A program made the position numbers and the translations under genes. A stretch of 64,000 nt of DNA from Desulfobacca sp. Lineage in GTDB: Bacteria; Desulfobacterota; Desulfobaccia; Desulfobaccales; Desulfobaccaceae. Within the stretch, counting starts at the first letter, position 1; each line of letters opens with the position of its first letter. The stretch lies in the NCBI GenBank assembly GCA_020725545.1, contig DYEV01000027.1:184415-248414 (forward strand). The letters run 5' to 3'. Below the pieces are notes generated by a model, which had not been told where the DNA came from, searched no databases, and worked only from the letters and a program-made list of their open reading frames with translations. Positions 46,986 to 56,381 of this stretch are shown here, piece after piece.

Positions 46986-49769
46986 ATGGCTGAAGATTAT
47001 AAGGCCACCCTCAATCTCCCCAAGACTGAATTTCCCATGAAAGCTGATCTGGCCCGCCGGGAGCCGGACATCCTGAAACGCTGGCGCGACATGGATGTTT
47101 ACGGCCGGCTGCGGCTCCAGGGTCAGGGCCGGCCCCGGTATCTGCTCCATGACGGTCCGCCCTATGCCAACGGCAACATTCATCTGGGCCATGCCTTAAA
47201 TAAGATCCTCAAAGATATCATTATTAAATCCAAGCAGATGAGCGGCTATGACTGCCCCTATGTGCCGGGCTGGGACTGCCACGGTCTCCCCATTGAACAT
47301 CAGGTGGACAAAGAGCTGAAAAAAGAGAAGGTCCGCCTCTCGCAACTGGAGATCCGGCAGCGCTGCCGGGCTTATGCCCTGAAATATGTGGATATTCAAC
47401 GGCAGGATTTTATCCGCCTGGGGGTATTGGGGGATTGGGCCACCCCTTATCTGACCATGGCCAATGAGTATGTGGCCAGCATCATGGCCGAATACGGCAA
47501 GATCTTCCTGGGCGGGGGCATTTACCGCAGCAAGAAACCGGTGCATTGGTGCAGCACCTGCCATACAGCCCTGGCTGAGGCTGAAGTGGAGTATGCTGAG
47601 CACCAGACCCCGTCGATTTATGTGAAATTCCCGCTGCTGACCGATCTCAGTGCCGAATTCCCGGTCTTGGCCGGCCATCCCGTCTTTTTAGTTATCTGGA
47701 CCACCACGCCCTGGACCTTGCCGGCCAACCTGGCCATTGCGGTGAACCCGCATTTCCATTATACGGCTCTGTTGGTGGGGCGGGAAGTATATATCGTCGC
47801 CAAAGAGTTGGCGCCACAGATCCTGCAGATGCTGGGGCAGCCGGGGCAGGCATTGACGAACCTGCCGGCGGCCCGGCTGGAAGGCCTGCGGGCCCGCCAT
47901 CCCTGGCTGGACCGGGAGTCCCAGGTCATTCTGGCGGACTATGTCACCCTGGAGGCCGGCACCGGTCTGGTGCATATTGCCCCGGGCCATGGCCAGGAGG
48001 ACTATGACAGCGGCCGGCGGTATGGGTTAGAGACTTACTCACCGGTGGATGACAATGGTCGCTTTCTACCGGAGGTGGCAGAATTCGCTGGCTTGTCGGT
48101 GTGGGAGGCCAACCCCAGGATTATCGAACACCTGCAGGCACGGGGGGCCTTGTTGGGTGGGGCTGAGATCAGCCACAGCTATCCCCACTGCTGGAGGTGT
48201 AAACGCCCCATCATCTTCCGGGCCACCGAGCAGTGGTTCATCTCCCTGGCTGCCAATGATCTGCGGACCAAGGCCCTGGAGGCCATCAATCAGGTGGAGT
48301 GGATCCCCCGTTGGGGCCGGGAACGCATTTACGGCATGGTGGAGAACCGGCCCGATTGGTGCATCTCCCGGCAGCGGGCCTGGGGGGTGCCCATCGTGGC
48401 CTTTCATTGCCAAGGGTGCCGGCAGGTGATCCTCACCCAGGAAATTTTGGACCGTATCATCGCTTTGGTCCGGCAGGAGGGGGCGGATATCTGGTTTGCC
48501 CGGACGGCAGCCGAGCTCTTGCCCCCGGGTTGCCGCTGCCCCCATTGTGGCGGCGGCGAGTTTGCCAAGGAAAGGGATATTCTGGATGTCTGGTTTGACT
48601 CCGGGGTGAGCTTTGCCGCGGTCCTCGAGGCCCGGGAAGGACTGGGGTTCCCGGCGGATCTGTATTTGGAAGGCTCGGATCAGCACCGGGGCTGGTTTCA
48701 CAGTGCCCTGTTGACCGCGGTGGCCACCCGGCAGCGCGCCCCCTATCGGAGCGTCCTGACCCACGGCTTCGCGGTGGACGGCGAAGGCAAGAAAATGTCC
48801 AAGTCCCTGGGGAATATCATTGCCCCCCAGGATGTCATCAAGCATTACGGCGCCGAAATCCTGCGGCTGTGGGTCTCGGCCGAGGATTATCGGGACGAAG
48901 TACGCCTGTCTGACCAGATCCTCAAGCAGCTCACCGATGCCTACCGTCGGTTGCGCAACACGGCCCGCTTTCTGTTGGGGAATCTTTATGATTTTGACCC
49001 GAAGCGGGATTACGTCCCGGCAGCAGAACGGCTGGAATTGGATCGAGTGGCCCTGTCGTGGCTGGCCAACCTGATCCAGCGGGTGCGGACTGCTTACGAG
49101 CGTTTTGAGTTCCATACGGTCTACCACAGCCTGCATCAATTTTGCGCCGTGGAACTGTCCTCCCTGTATCTGGATATTCTCAAAGACCGGCTCTATGTCT
49201 CTCGAGCCGAATCGCCGGAACGCCGCAGTGCCCAGAGCACCCTCTATGACTTGCTCCTCAGCCTGGTCAAGTTGATGGCACCCATTCTCTCTTTCACGGC
49301 CGAGGAAATCTGGGGCTATCTGGCCAAACCAGGGGAGCCGGAGAGCGTCCTGTTGGCGGCTTTTCCAGAACCGCCGGTCGGTTTTCCCGACGCCGCCTTG
49401 CTGAGCACCTGGGAGGTCCTCCTCAAGGTACGCAGCGAAGTGAACCGGGCCCTGGAGCAGGCCCGGCGGGACAAACTCATCGGCAACGCCCTGGAAGCTC
49501 GCGTCTTGCTTGGTGCCGACGGCGCCTTGTTTGCACAGCTCAAAGACTGTCGGGAGGAATTATTGACCCTGGCCATGGTCTCACAATTGGACCTGCGACC
49601 GGAGCCGGTAGCCGGGTTGAGCAGCGAGGAAGTTCCTGGCCTGACGGTGGCCGTGCAGCGGGCGGTGGGCGAGAAATGTCAGCGCTGTTGGTTCCATCTA
49701 CCCAGTGTGGGTGCCGACCCGGCGCAGCCGGAGCTGTGTGACCGCTGTCGGCGGATTTTGGCAGTCTGA
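46986..49769 (+). CDS. ileS: isoleucyl-tRNA synthetase
   Basis: 927 residues. Class-I motifs: GNIHLGHAL (HIGH) near residue 63 and KMSKSLGN near 604. The editing domain has TTPWTLPANLA. The C-terminus carries the zinc motif CQRCW with CDRCRR, typical of bacterial IleS type 1. AGGAG ten bases before ATG 46986 sets the start; the frame open to 46920 is not used. First gene of the ileS-lspA-lgt cluster. Confidence 0.97.
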   Translation: MAEDYKATLNLPKTEFPMKADLARREPDILKRWRDMDVYGRLRLQGQGRPRYLLHDGPPYANGNIHLGHALNKILKDIIIKSKQMSGYDCPYVPGWDCHGLPIEHQVDKELKKEKVRLSQLEIRQRCRAYALKYVDIQRQDFIRLGVLGDWATPYLTMANEYVASIMAEYGKIFLGGGIYRSKKPVHWCSTCHTALAEAEVEYAEHQTPSIYVKFPLLTDLSAEFPVLAGHPVFLVIWTTTPWTLPANLAIAVNPHFHYTALLVGREVYIVAKELAPQILQMLGQPGQALTNLPAARLEGLRARHPWLDRESQVILADYVTLEAGTGLVHIAPGHGQEDYDSGRRYGLETYSPVDDNGRFLPEVAEFAGLSVWEANPRIIEHLQARGALLGGAEISHSYPHCWRCKRPIIFRATEQWFISLAANDLRTKALEAINQVEWIPRWGRERIYGMVENRPDWCISRQRAWGVPIVAFHCQGCRQVILTQEILDRIIALVRQEGADIWFARTAAELLPPGCRCPHCGGGEFAKERDILDVWFDSGVSFAAVLEAREGLGFPADLYLEGSDQHRGWFHSALLTAVATRQRAPYRSVLTHGFAVDGEGKKMSKSLGNIIAPQDVIKHYGAEILRLWVSAEDYRDEVRLSDQILKQLTDAYRRLRNTARFLLGNLYDFDPKRDYVPAAERLELDRVALSWLANLIQRVRTAYERFEFHTVYHSLHQFCAVELSSLYLDILKDRLYVSRAESPERRSAQSTLYDLLLSLVKLMAPILSFTAEEIWGYLAKPGEPESVLLAAFPEPPVGFPDAALLSTWEVLLKVRSEVNRALEQARRDKLIGNALEARVLLGADGALFAQLKDCREELLTLAMVSQLDLRPEPVAGLSSEEVPGLTVAVQRAVGEKCQRCWFHLPSVGADPAQPELCDRCRRILAV

Positions 49770-49778
49770 ATCATACAA

Positions 49779-49806
49779 AGTGGCCAGTGGCCAGTGGTCA
49801 GTGGTC
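49779..49806. repeat. heptad repeat, AGTGGCC/AGTGGTC type
   Basis: Four exact seven-base units, AGTGGCC twice then AGTGGTC twice. It runs through the annotated start of lspA. Confidence 0.85.
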
Positions 49807-50362
49807 GGTAACTGGAATAACGTTGACATACCTAACTTCACAGGCTCCTGGCACTGCTTCGTCAAACGGGAAATATCTCTTGCTGGGCCTTGTTCTGGTC
49901 CTGGGGGTGGCGCTGGACCAGCTCAGCAAATGGTGGGTGGCCCAGACTATCCCACCCCAGGCGATAGTGCCCGTCATTCCGGATTTCTTCAATCTGGTCC
50001 ATGTCTATAACAAGGGGGCGGCCTTCGGCCTTTTATCCACTTGGTCGGCTGGAGGGGTCCGGATTTTTTTTATTGCCATCAACCTGATTATCGTGGCCAT
50101 CCTGGGCTATCTCTACTGGCGGACCCCCCGGTCATATCCCCTGTTTTTGTGGGGCTATAGTTTGGTCCTGAGCGGCGCGCTGGGCAATCTGCTGGACCGG
50201 CTGCGATTGGGGGAAGTTTTGGATTTCTTGGATTTTTACGTCGGGCGGCACCACTGGCCGGCCTTTAATGTGGCCGACAGCCTCATCTGTGTGGGCGCCG
50301 GGCTCCTGGTTCTGGCGATGTGGCGTGCCGAGGAAGAGAAAAATGTATCCTGTTCTGTTTAA
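49787..50362 (+). CDS. lspA: lipoprotein signal peptidase II
   Basis: Up to 191 residues. Membrane aspartyl protease that cuts prolipoproteins after lipid attachment: NKGAAFGLL, the catalytic aspartates in NLLDRLRLGEVLDF and FNVADS, and four membrane segments. The usual length is about 160. There is no ATG; GTG 49787 lies inside a heptad repeat and gives an N-terminus MASGQWSVTG read from the repeat. TTG 49823, or a TTG just before LLGLVLVLG, would give a more normal length. The stop overlaps lgt by 20 bases. Confidence 0.93.
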   Translation: MASGQWSVTGITLTYLTSQAPGTASSNGKYLLLGLVLVLGVALDQLSKWWVAQTIPPQAIVPVIPDFFNLVHVYNKGAAFGLLSTWSAGGVRIFFIAINLIIVAILGYLYWRTPRSYPLFLWGYSLVLSGALGNLLDRLRLGEVLDFLDFYVGRHHWPAFNVADSLICVGAGLLVLAMWRAEEEKNVSCSV

Positions 50363-51140
50363 CATCGGGCCGGTGCGGGTATTTACTTACGGCTTTCTCT
50401 TGGCCCTGGCCTTTCTTTGTGCCATGTATATGGTGGGGCAGGAGGCCAAACGGCGGGGGCTAGACCCCAAGAAGTTTTATGATCTGAGTTTTTATGGCAT
50501 TGTCTGGGCCATCATCGGCTCCCGCATCCTGCATATCCTCTTGGAATGGGATTATTTTGCCGCCCATCCTTTGGAGATTTTTGCCCTCTGGAAAGGTGGC
50601 CTGGCCTTTCAGGGAGGCCTGATATTCGGTTTGGTCACCGTGATTTACCTCTTGTATAGATACCAACTGCCCCTGTGGGCTACCCTGGATACCATGGCCT
50701 TGGCCGTCCCCTTAGGGCAATTCATCGGCCGGCTGGGCTGTTTCATGGCCGGCTGCTGTTACGGCCAGGAGACGACGGTGCCCTGGGCCGTGACCTTTAA
50801 CCATCCGGAGACCTTGGCCCGTCCGGGTGTGCCTCTGCACCCCACCCAGCTCTATGAATCCTTTCTAATGCTTGGGGTTTTTCTGTTCCTGCTGCGATTT
50901 CGCCATCGGCAGCACTTTCCCGGTCAGATCCTGGGGGTGTATCTTTTTTTGGCCGGGACGGTCCGTTTCATCGTGGAATTTTGGCGGGGAGATGAGCGGG
51001 GGCCGATCCTGTTCTGGGGCATGGCCAGCACCCAGGTGATTGCTCTGGTTGTGGCTGTCGGCGGGTTGCTTTTTCTGGCTTGGCGGGCTCGGGCTGCCAA
51101 AAAAAGTGGGCAATGGCAAGTGATTAGTGGCCAGTGCTGA
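50343..51140 (+). CDS. lgt: prolipoprotein diacylglyceryl transferase
   Basis: 265 residues. It transfers diacylglycerol to the lipobox cysteine in the inner membrane, the step before LspA. Visible: FNIGPVRVFTYGF, the Lgt signature GRLGCFMAGCCYGQ, HPTQLYES and seven hydrophobic segments. ATG 50343 lies within the end of lspA. The last dozen residues (KSGQWQVISGQC) are read from a heptad repeat and are not part of the normal fold. Confidence 0.95.
   Translation: MYPVLFNIGPVRVFTYGFLLALAFLCAMYMVGQEAKRRGLDPKKFYDLSFYGIVWAIIGSRILHILLEWDYFAAHPLEIFALWKGGLAFQGGLIFGLVTVIYLLYRYQLPLWATLDTMALAVPLGQFIGRLGCFMAGCCYGQETTVPWAVTFNHPETLARPGVPLHPTQLYESFLMLGVFLFLLRFRHRQHFPGQILGVYLFLAGTVRFIVEFWRGDERGPILFWGMASTQVIALVVAVGGLLFLAWRARAAKKSGQWQVISGQC
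51105..51139. repeat. degenerate heptad repeat at the 3' end of lgt
   Basis: Five seven-base units, AGTGGGC-AATGGCA-AGTGATT-AGTGGCC-AGTGCTG. They form the last codons and stop region of lgt and belong to the same family as the repeat at 49779. Confidence 0.6.
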
Positions 51141-51235
51141 GGGAGAAGGGAAAAGCCTAACCAAATCTTTTGGGCCTCTGACTTCTCACCCCCTGATTTT
51201 TTCCGGCTCACCGCTTACCTTATAAGGAACTTGTT

Positions 51236-52042
51236 GTGGTTTCCAGTCATCTCCAGCGGTGGCTCACCAGTCTGGTGGCCCTGCCCATTCTCCTGTATAT
51301 CCTCCTCAAAGGTTCGGTCCTTAGTTTTATGCTGCTGTTGGCCCTGGTGAGCACCGCGGCTCATTGGGAATTCCTGGCTTTGAGCGGCCTGGGCCGGACC
51401 ACCGGAGAGAAGGTCCTGGGTCTGGTGACCGGTCTGCTGCTGGTGCTGAGCTTTTCCTTAGGCCGGGCTTATGCCCCCAGCTTTTTTCTCTTCATGGGAA
51501 TGCTGGCCTATTTTCTCTTTTATCTGTGGTGGTATGAGCAATATCCCCAATTGTTGCCGGAGTTGGCTTTAGCCTGTCTGGGTTTATTCTATGTCCCCTA
51601 TTTGTTAGGCCATTTCTTCTGGCTCTGGCAGATGCCGCAGGGCCGCTTCTGGGTCCTCTGGCTCTTGTTGGTCATCTTTGCCGGCGATACCGGGGCTTTT
51701 TATAGCGGCCGGTGGTTTGGCCGGACCAAGCTCTATCCGCAGGTAAGTCCCGGCAAGACAGTGGCGGGGGCCGTGGGCGGCCTGATTGCCAGTCTGGTGG
51801 TAGGGGCCGGCCTCGGGCTGTGGTTGCCTTTGCAGACCGGTCTGCCGCTCCTCTTGGGTCTGGCTCTCGTGGCGGCCGTCGTCGGCCAGGCGGGCGATCT
51901 CTTTGAGTCCATGCTCAAGCGCCGGGCCCAGGTAAAAGATGCCTCCTCCCTGTTGCCTGGCCACGGCGGCGTCCTGGATCGACTAGACAGCATTAGTTTT
52001 ACCGGTGCGGTCCTTTTTTATGCCAAACTCTTTCTTTCTTAA
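51236..52042 (+). CDS. cdsA: phosphatidate cytidylyltransferase
   Basis: 268 residues, about seven membrane segments. It makes CDP-diacylglycerol from phosphatidic acid and CTP. The CdsA signature is split across KRRAQVKDASSLLPGHGGVLDRLDS-like sequence near the C-terminus (SSLLPGHGGVLDRLDS), with FAGDTGAFYSGRWFG before it. The start is GTG 51236 with AAGGAAC upstream. In many bacteria cdsA, dxr and rseP lie together, as here. Confidence 0.94.
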   Translation: MVSSHLQRWLTSLVALPILLYILLKGSVLSFMLLLALVSTAAHWEFLALSGLGRTTGEKVLGLVTGLLLVLSFSLGRAYAPSFFLFMGMLAYFLFYLWWYEQYPQLLPELALACLGLFYVPYLLGHFFWLWQMPQGRFWVLWLLLVIFAGDTGAFYSGRWFGRTKLYPQVSPGKTVAGAVGGLIASLVVGAGLGLWLPLQTGLPLLLGLALVAAVVGQAGDLFESMLKRRAQVKDASSLLPGHGGVLDRLDSISFTGAVLFYAKLFLS

Positions 52043-52349
52043 TGAATCGGAATTAATATATTATAATAGATAGATTACAGGGTTAAATTTTACCGGTACC
52101 AGTCGCTGGCTGCCGGCGTACTCGTCAAAATGTATCAGGAACGGGCGAGGATGCCAGGCCACCCTTCTCAAGAAAGGCCTAAGCGCTGGGAGCACAAGTT
52201 TGCTAATCTGCCAGGGTTGTATTTCGTGTTAATTGGCCAAGGCCTTTGACCACCTTTTCTTGAAGTTTATTCGCCATGGCGTCGACATATCACAGTGAGA
52301 GAAAGGTCTGCCGCCAAAAGCTGGCAGGGTGGCTCCAGAAGGTAACGTT
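52043..52349. other. 307-base intergenic region before dxr
   Basis: The first part is AT-rich and has TATAAT-like sequence near 52062, a possible -10 box without a clear -35. No gene or repeat was seen. The end holds AGAAGG, the ribosome site for dxr. Confidence 0.4.
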
Positions 52350-53513
52350 TTGAAACGCTTGGCAATTTTGGGGTCAACGGGCTCCATCGGCTGCAACGTC
52401 CTGGATGTGGTCCGGCAATTCCCCGAGCGCTTTCAGGTTGTGGGTCTGGCGGCCGGTCGTAATGTGGCCCTGCTGGCTGAGCAGGTTCGGGAATTCCGCC
52501 CGGCCCTGGTTTCGGTGGCGGACCCGCAGCTGCAAACGGAGTTGAGACGGTTGCTTCCCGGCGGCAATTCTATCCCCATGGCTGCGGGCATCTCTGGCGC
52601 CAAGGAGGTGGCCGCAGCCACCGGGGCCGATCTGGTGATCTCCGCCATGGTGGGAGCCGTGGGTCTGGAGCCGACGCTGGCGGCCATCGAGCAGGGTATC
52701 GCCGTTGCCTTGGCCAATAAAGAAACGTTGGTGGTGGCCGGCTCTCTGGTCATGGCGGCCGCGTGGCAGCAGCAGGTCCCCATCATCCCCATCGACAGCG
52801 AACACAGCGCCATCTTCCAGGCCATCCAGGGAAATCGGCCGAAGGATATCCATCGCCTCTGGATTACTGCTTCCGGCGGGCCGTTCTGGCGCCGCAGCCG
52901 GGAGGAGTTGGCCACGGTCACGGCTGCCGCGGCCTTGCAGCATCCCAATTGGAGCATGGGGCCCAAGATCACCATAGATTCGGCGACCCTGATGAACAAA
53001 GGGTTGGAGGTGATCGAGGCCAGCGTGCTGTTCAATCTGCCGCCGGAGCGCATTCAGGTACATGTCCATCCGGAGAGCATTGTGCATTCGCTGGTGGAGT
53101 ACATCGACGGCTCGGTCATCGCCCAATTGGGCATCCCGGATATGCGGGTGCCCATCAGCTATGCCCTGGCCTACCCCGAGCGGCTGCCCATGGAGCTGCC
53201 GTCGCTCAACCTCTTTCAGGTGGGCACGCTCACCTTTGAACCGCCGGATTTGGAACGGTTCCCCTGCCTGGGATTGGCCTTTCAAGCCCTGGCCGCGGGA
53301 GGCGATATGCCGGCGGTGCTCAATGCCGCCAACGAAATAGCGGTGGCGGCGTTTCTCCGAGGGGCCATACCCTTTCCGGCCATTCCGGAGGTTATTGCCC
53401 GGGCCATGGCCGCGCATGTGGTCCAACCGCTGTCTTCCTTGGAGCAGGTGTTGGCCGTGGACCGACAGGCTCGGCAGTCAGCGCAAACCATAATTTCGCA
53501 TCTGTTGGAGTAA
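52350..53513 (+). CDS. dxr: 1-deoxy-D-xylulose 5-phosphate reductoisomerase
   Basis: 387 residues. Second enzyme of the methylerythritol phosphate pathway to isoprenoids. NADPH motif LAILGSTGSIG at the start, the substrate and metal region IDSEHSAIFQ, ASGGPFW and KITIDSATLMNKGLE are present. TTG 52350, seven bases after AGAAGG, puts MKRLAILGSTGSIG at the usual N-terminus; GTG 52329 would add seven residues. rseP follows 8 bases after the stop. Confidence 0.95.
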   Translation: MKRLAILGSTGSIGCNVLDVVRQFPERFQVVGLAAGRNVALLAEQVREFRPALVSVADPQLQTELRRLLPGGNSIPMAAGISGAKEVAAATGADLVISAMVGAVGLEPTLAAIEQGIAVALANKETLVVAGSLVMAAAWQQQVPIIPIDSEHSAIFQAIQGNRPKDIHRLWITASGGPFWRRSREELATVTAAAALQHPNWSMGPKITIDSATLMNKGLEVIEASVLFNLPPERIQVHVHPESIVHSLVEYIDGSVIAQLGIPDMRVPISYALAYPERLPMELPSLNLFQVGTLTFEPPDLERFPCLGLAFQALAAGGDMPAVLNAANEIAVAAFLRGAIPFPAIPEVIARAMAAHVVQPLSSLEQVLAVDRQARQSAQTIISHLLE

Positions 53514-53521
53514 GCTATCCC

Positions 53522-54589
53522 ATGGAAACTATTCTGGCCACGTTGGTGGTCATCGGCGTCCTCATCTTCGTCCATGAATTGGGGCACTTTCTGGTGGCCA
53601 AATATTACGGGGTGGGCGTCGAAGCCTTTTCGTTGGGCTTCCCGCCCAAATTAATCAGCAAAAAAGTGGGCGAAACGGATTATCGCATTTCCATTATCCC
53701 CCTGGGAGGATATGTGAAATTGCTGGGCGAAAACCCCGGCGAAGAGGTGCCGCCGGAATTGCTTCCCCGCTCTTTCAGCCACCGGCCCCTGGGCCAGCGC
53801 AGCGCCATTGTTGCGGCCGGGCCGATCTTCAATCTCCTTTTTGCCATCATTGCCTTATCGCTGGTTTTTACCTTTACTGGTATTCCCTATTTCAAGGCGG
53901 AAATCGGCGGTATCCAGCCGGGTTCGCCGGCCGAGGAAGCGGGGCTGCAAAAAGGCGATCTGGTGTTGAGTATCAATGGCCAGGAAGTGACGCGCTGGGA
54001 AGACCTCTCCCGCCTCATTCGCAGCAGCGGTGATGGGCCCTTGGATATCAGATTTCGCCGGGGCGACCAAGACCTGCAGGTGCAGCTGCAACCCCGGACC
54101 ATGGAAACCGCCAATATCTTTGGAGAAAAGGTCTATGCCAAACTCATCGGCGTCTCTGCCCCGGAGCGCTATGAGATTGAGCGCGTCGGCCCCATCAGCG
54201 CCTGGTGGCACGGCCTTACTTATTCCTATCGCATTCTGGAAGTGACGGTGGTCAGCATCGGCAAGCTGATCACCCAAAAAGTGCCCCTGAATTCTTTAGG
54301 CGGCCCCATTATGATCGCCCAAGTGGCCGGCAAGCAGGCGGAGCAGGGGGTTTCCCAACTCATCCATTTTATGGCGGTGCTCAGCATCAACCTGGCTCTG
54401 TTGAATATTCTGCCCATCCCCATGTTGGACGGCGGCCATCTCCTGTTCTTCCTGGTGGAGGCGGTGCGGGGCAAACCGGTCTCCATGAAACACCGGGAGA
54501 TTGCCCAAGCCATTGGCCTGACAGCCCTACTCACCCTGATGTTCATTGTCTTCTACCATGACATTCTACGGGTCCTGGGATCGCAATAA
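53522..54589 (+). CDS. rseP: RseP-type site-2 intramembrane metalloprotease
   Basis: 355 residues. Zinc motif HELGH in the first membrane helix, one PDZ domain in the middle (GIQPGSPAEEAGLQKGDLVLSING) and the second active-site motif LNILPIPMLDGGH near the C-terminus. It would cleave membrane-bound anti-sigma factors or signal peptides. It closes the cdsA-dxr-rseP run. Confidence 0.95.
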   Translation: METILATLVVIGVLIFVHELGHFLVAKYYGVGVEAFSLGFPPKLISKKVGETDYRISIIPLGGYVKLLGENPGEEVPPELLPRSFSHRPLGQRSAIVAAGPIFNLLFAIIALSLVFTFTGIPYFKAEIGGIQPGSPAEEAGLQKGDLVLSINGQEVTRWEDLSRLIRSSGDGPLDIRFRRGDQDLQVQLQPRTMETANIFGEKVYAKLIGVSAPERYEIERVGPISAWWHGLTYSYRILEVTVVSIGKLITQKVPLNSLGGPIMIAQVAGKQAEQGVSQLIHFMAVLSINLALLNILPIPMLDGGHLLFFLVEAVRGKPVSMKHREIAQAIGLTALLTLMFIVFYHDILRVLGSQ

Positions 54590-54691
54590 AAAAGGGAAAA
54601 GGCAAAAAGGCCAGGGCAAGACAGAGGGGGTCAGCGGCAGGGGGGCGGTGTGGTGGAGAGGGCCAGGCCCAGGGCCGACAAAGAGGGAGTC

Positions 54692-55000
54692 ATGAAAAAA
54701 GGTATAAATTATATTCCTGATGACCAGGAAAAAGAGCTAACGTTGACCTGGTTTTTTGATGACCTGCCCCAGGAGTATAAGGACTTCCGTCAGTATGCCC
54801 AAGCCGTGGAACGGGAGTACGAGGAATTGCGGCAGGTGCTGCGAGCCACCGAAGAAGAACTCCTCTCCCGGGAGGGTGATCCCAACCTGACGGCCCGGGC
54901 CGCGTATGTGCGCAAACGTCTGCAGGGGCTGGAGACCAAATTTCCCTGGCTGGTCTCGGAGCAGTTGTTGGAATTCGCCCTCTGGGGTGTGCCGCATTAA
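54692..55000 (+). CDS. small charged protein, unknown function
   Basis: 102 residues. Soluble and acidic, with predicted long helices: TLTWFFDDLPQEYKDFRQYAQ, then a probable coiled coil (EREYEELRQVLRATEEELL) and a C-terminal helix. GAGGGAG precedes ATG 54692, which favours it over 54650. No family recognised. It lies 102 bases after rseP on the same strand and converges with ruvX. Confidence 0.62.
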   Translation: MKKGINYIPDDQEKELTLTWFFDDLPQEYKDFRQYAQAVEREYEELRQVLRATEEELLSREGDPNLTARAAYVRKRLQGLETKFPWLVSEQLLEFALWGVPH

Positions 55001-55053
55001 GAGAGGCGGAGGGCCAACTATTGGTTGTTATGGGGTGATTTTGCTCCCCCATC

Positions 55054-55506
55054 TCAAGGGGTGTCGTCCCTGCCGCTTTGACCCCGCCGGCGGCTATCCA
55101 GAAAAGCTTGCAGGATCAGGCCGGCAGCCATTTTGTCGATGACTTGGCGGCGTTTCCGCCGGCTGACATCCGCCTCCAGAAGCACTCGTTCCGCCTGCAT
55201 GGTGGTGAGGCGTTCGTCCCAGGTGTGGACCGGCACCGCCAAGCGTGCCTGCAGTTCCTCAAGCCAGTGCTGGACTTCCTGGGCCATGTCTCCCATACGC
55301 CCGTCCAGGTGCCGAGGCAGGCCGATGACGATCTCCTGGACCTGATGTTTTTCGGCCAAGGCGACCACTTCGGCCAGATCCAGCTCCAACCCCCGGCGGT
55401 GTAGCACCGTCAGCCCCTGGGCCGTCAGGCCCAAGGCATCACTGAGGGCCACGCCGATGCGCTTTTCCCCCAGATCAAGGCCAAGGATACGAATGGGGGC
55501 TGTCAT
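55054..55506 (-). CDS. ruvX: YqgF/RuvX Holliday-junction resolvase-like nuclease
   Basis: 150 residues with an RNase H-like fold. LGLDLGEKRIGVALSD at the start, VIGLPRHLDGRMG and VHTWDERLTT carry the acidic active-site residues. The family is linked to Holliday junction resolution and 16S pre-rRNA end processing. ATG 55506 is chosen over the open frame to 55689, which has no RuvX sequence. Last gene of the J-domain/DUF3108/ruvX run. Confidence 0.93.
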   Translation of the reverse strand: MTAPIRILGLDLGEKRIGVALSDALGLTAQGLTVLHRRGLELDLAEVVALAEKHQVQEIVIGLPRHLDGRMGDMAQEVQHWLEELQARLAVPVHTWDERLTTMQAERVLLEADVSRRKRRQVIDKMAAGLILQAFLDSRRRGQSGRDDTP

Positions 55507-55576
55507 CGGCGGCTCTCTGGGGTTGACAAAGAGATGAGCGGCGGTCGACTTCCTCCTGCTGGCATTTCCCCTCTCC

Positions 55577-56374
55577 TCAATACCGGCCCACCAGGCGGCC
55601 GGAGAGTTTGCCGAACACCAGGACCCTGGTCCAGGCTGACAGTGGCACCCAGTCGTCGTCAAAACGGATATGAACCAGGCCGGTTTCATTCTCGAAGGCC
55701 CGTTGGCGAATCGTGATCGTGGCCTGGCGGTTGGCCGGTTCCTGCAGACCCAGATGAATGATAATGGTCTCCGGCTGCGGGTAAGGAATGCCGGCTACAC
55801 TTAGCGTTTCACCGCCCTTGAGGTCCCCGAAGCCGCCGCAGCGGAAATTGTAAAAGGCGCTGATGGGGTCGTACAGCGGTTCGGTGAGATCGGTCTCCCA
55901 CTTCCGGACCATTGCGCCGTTTTTTTCCAAGCGCCACATCTCCAGGCGGTGCTGGGCGTAGTCGAAACGGTATTCTTTGTAGTGATGTTTTTTCCCCACC
56001 CAAGACTCCTCGATGTAGAGGAGCGGCTGCAACTTTCCCTGACTGAAGCGCATGGTAGTGCGGTAATGGTCCCGGCGATAGCCGGAGAATAAGGCAACGG
56101 CGCCGCTGGTCTCTCCTTTGATTCCACCTTCATAGAGATCGGGGCCGACTTGGCGCAGCGACACGGTAGCCCGGCCGGCGTTCTTAAACATGGGGGCATC
56201 AACCACATACTGGAGCGTCTCCGGCTGGGGCATCGCCGCCAAGGCTGGCAGAGTGGCGAGCGCCAGAGTGGTGAGGAGGATAAACCAGCCAAAAAGGCTA
56301 CGGTACCAATGCTGATAGCCAATGGCTCTTAGGGGCCAACGGCGGGAACCGCGGCAGGGTCTTTGGTGGGTCAT
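55577..56374 (-). CDS. DUF3108-family exported protein
   Basis: 265 residues. A membrane/signal segment (about 30-48, WFILLTTLALATLPALA) is preceded by a basic N-terminus. The beta-rich mature part contains AISAFYNFRCGGF and ends before the C-terminus with VHIRFDDDWVP, in keeping with DUF3108, a periplasmic family of unknown function. ATG 56374 follows the J-domain stop by 7 bases; the frame open to 56596 lies inside that gene. Confidence 0.8.
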   Translation of the reverse strand: MTHQRPCRGSRRWPLRAIGYQHWYRSLFGWFILLTTLALATLPALAAMPQPETLQYVVDAPMFKNAGRATVSLRQVGPDLYEGGIKGETSGAVALFSGYRRDHYRTTMRFSQGKLQPLLYIEESWVGKKHHYKEYRFDYAQHRLEMWRLEKNGAMVRKWETDLTEPLYDPISAFYNFRCGGFGDLKGGETLSVAGIPYPQPETIIIHLGLQEPANRQATITIRQRAFENETGLVHIRFDDDWVPLSAWTRVLVFGKLSGRLVGRY

Positions 56375-56381
56375 GGGCAAC

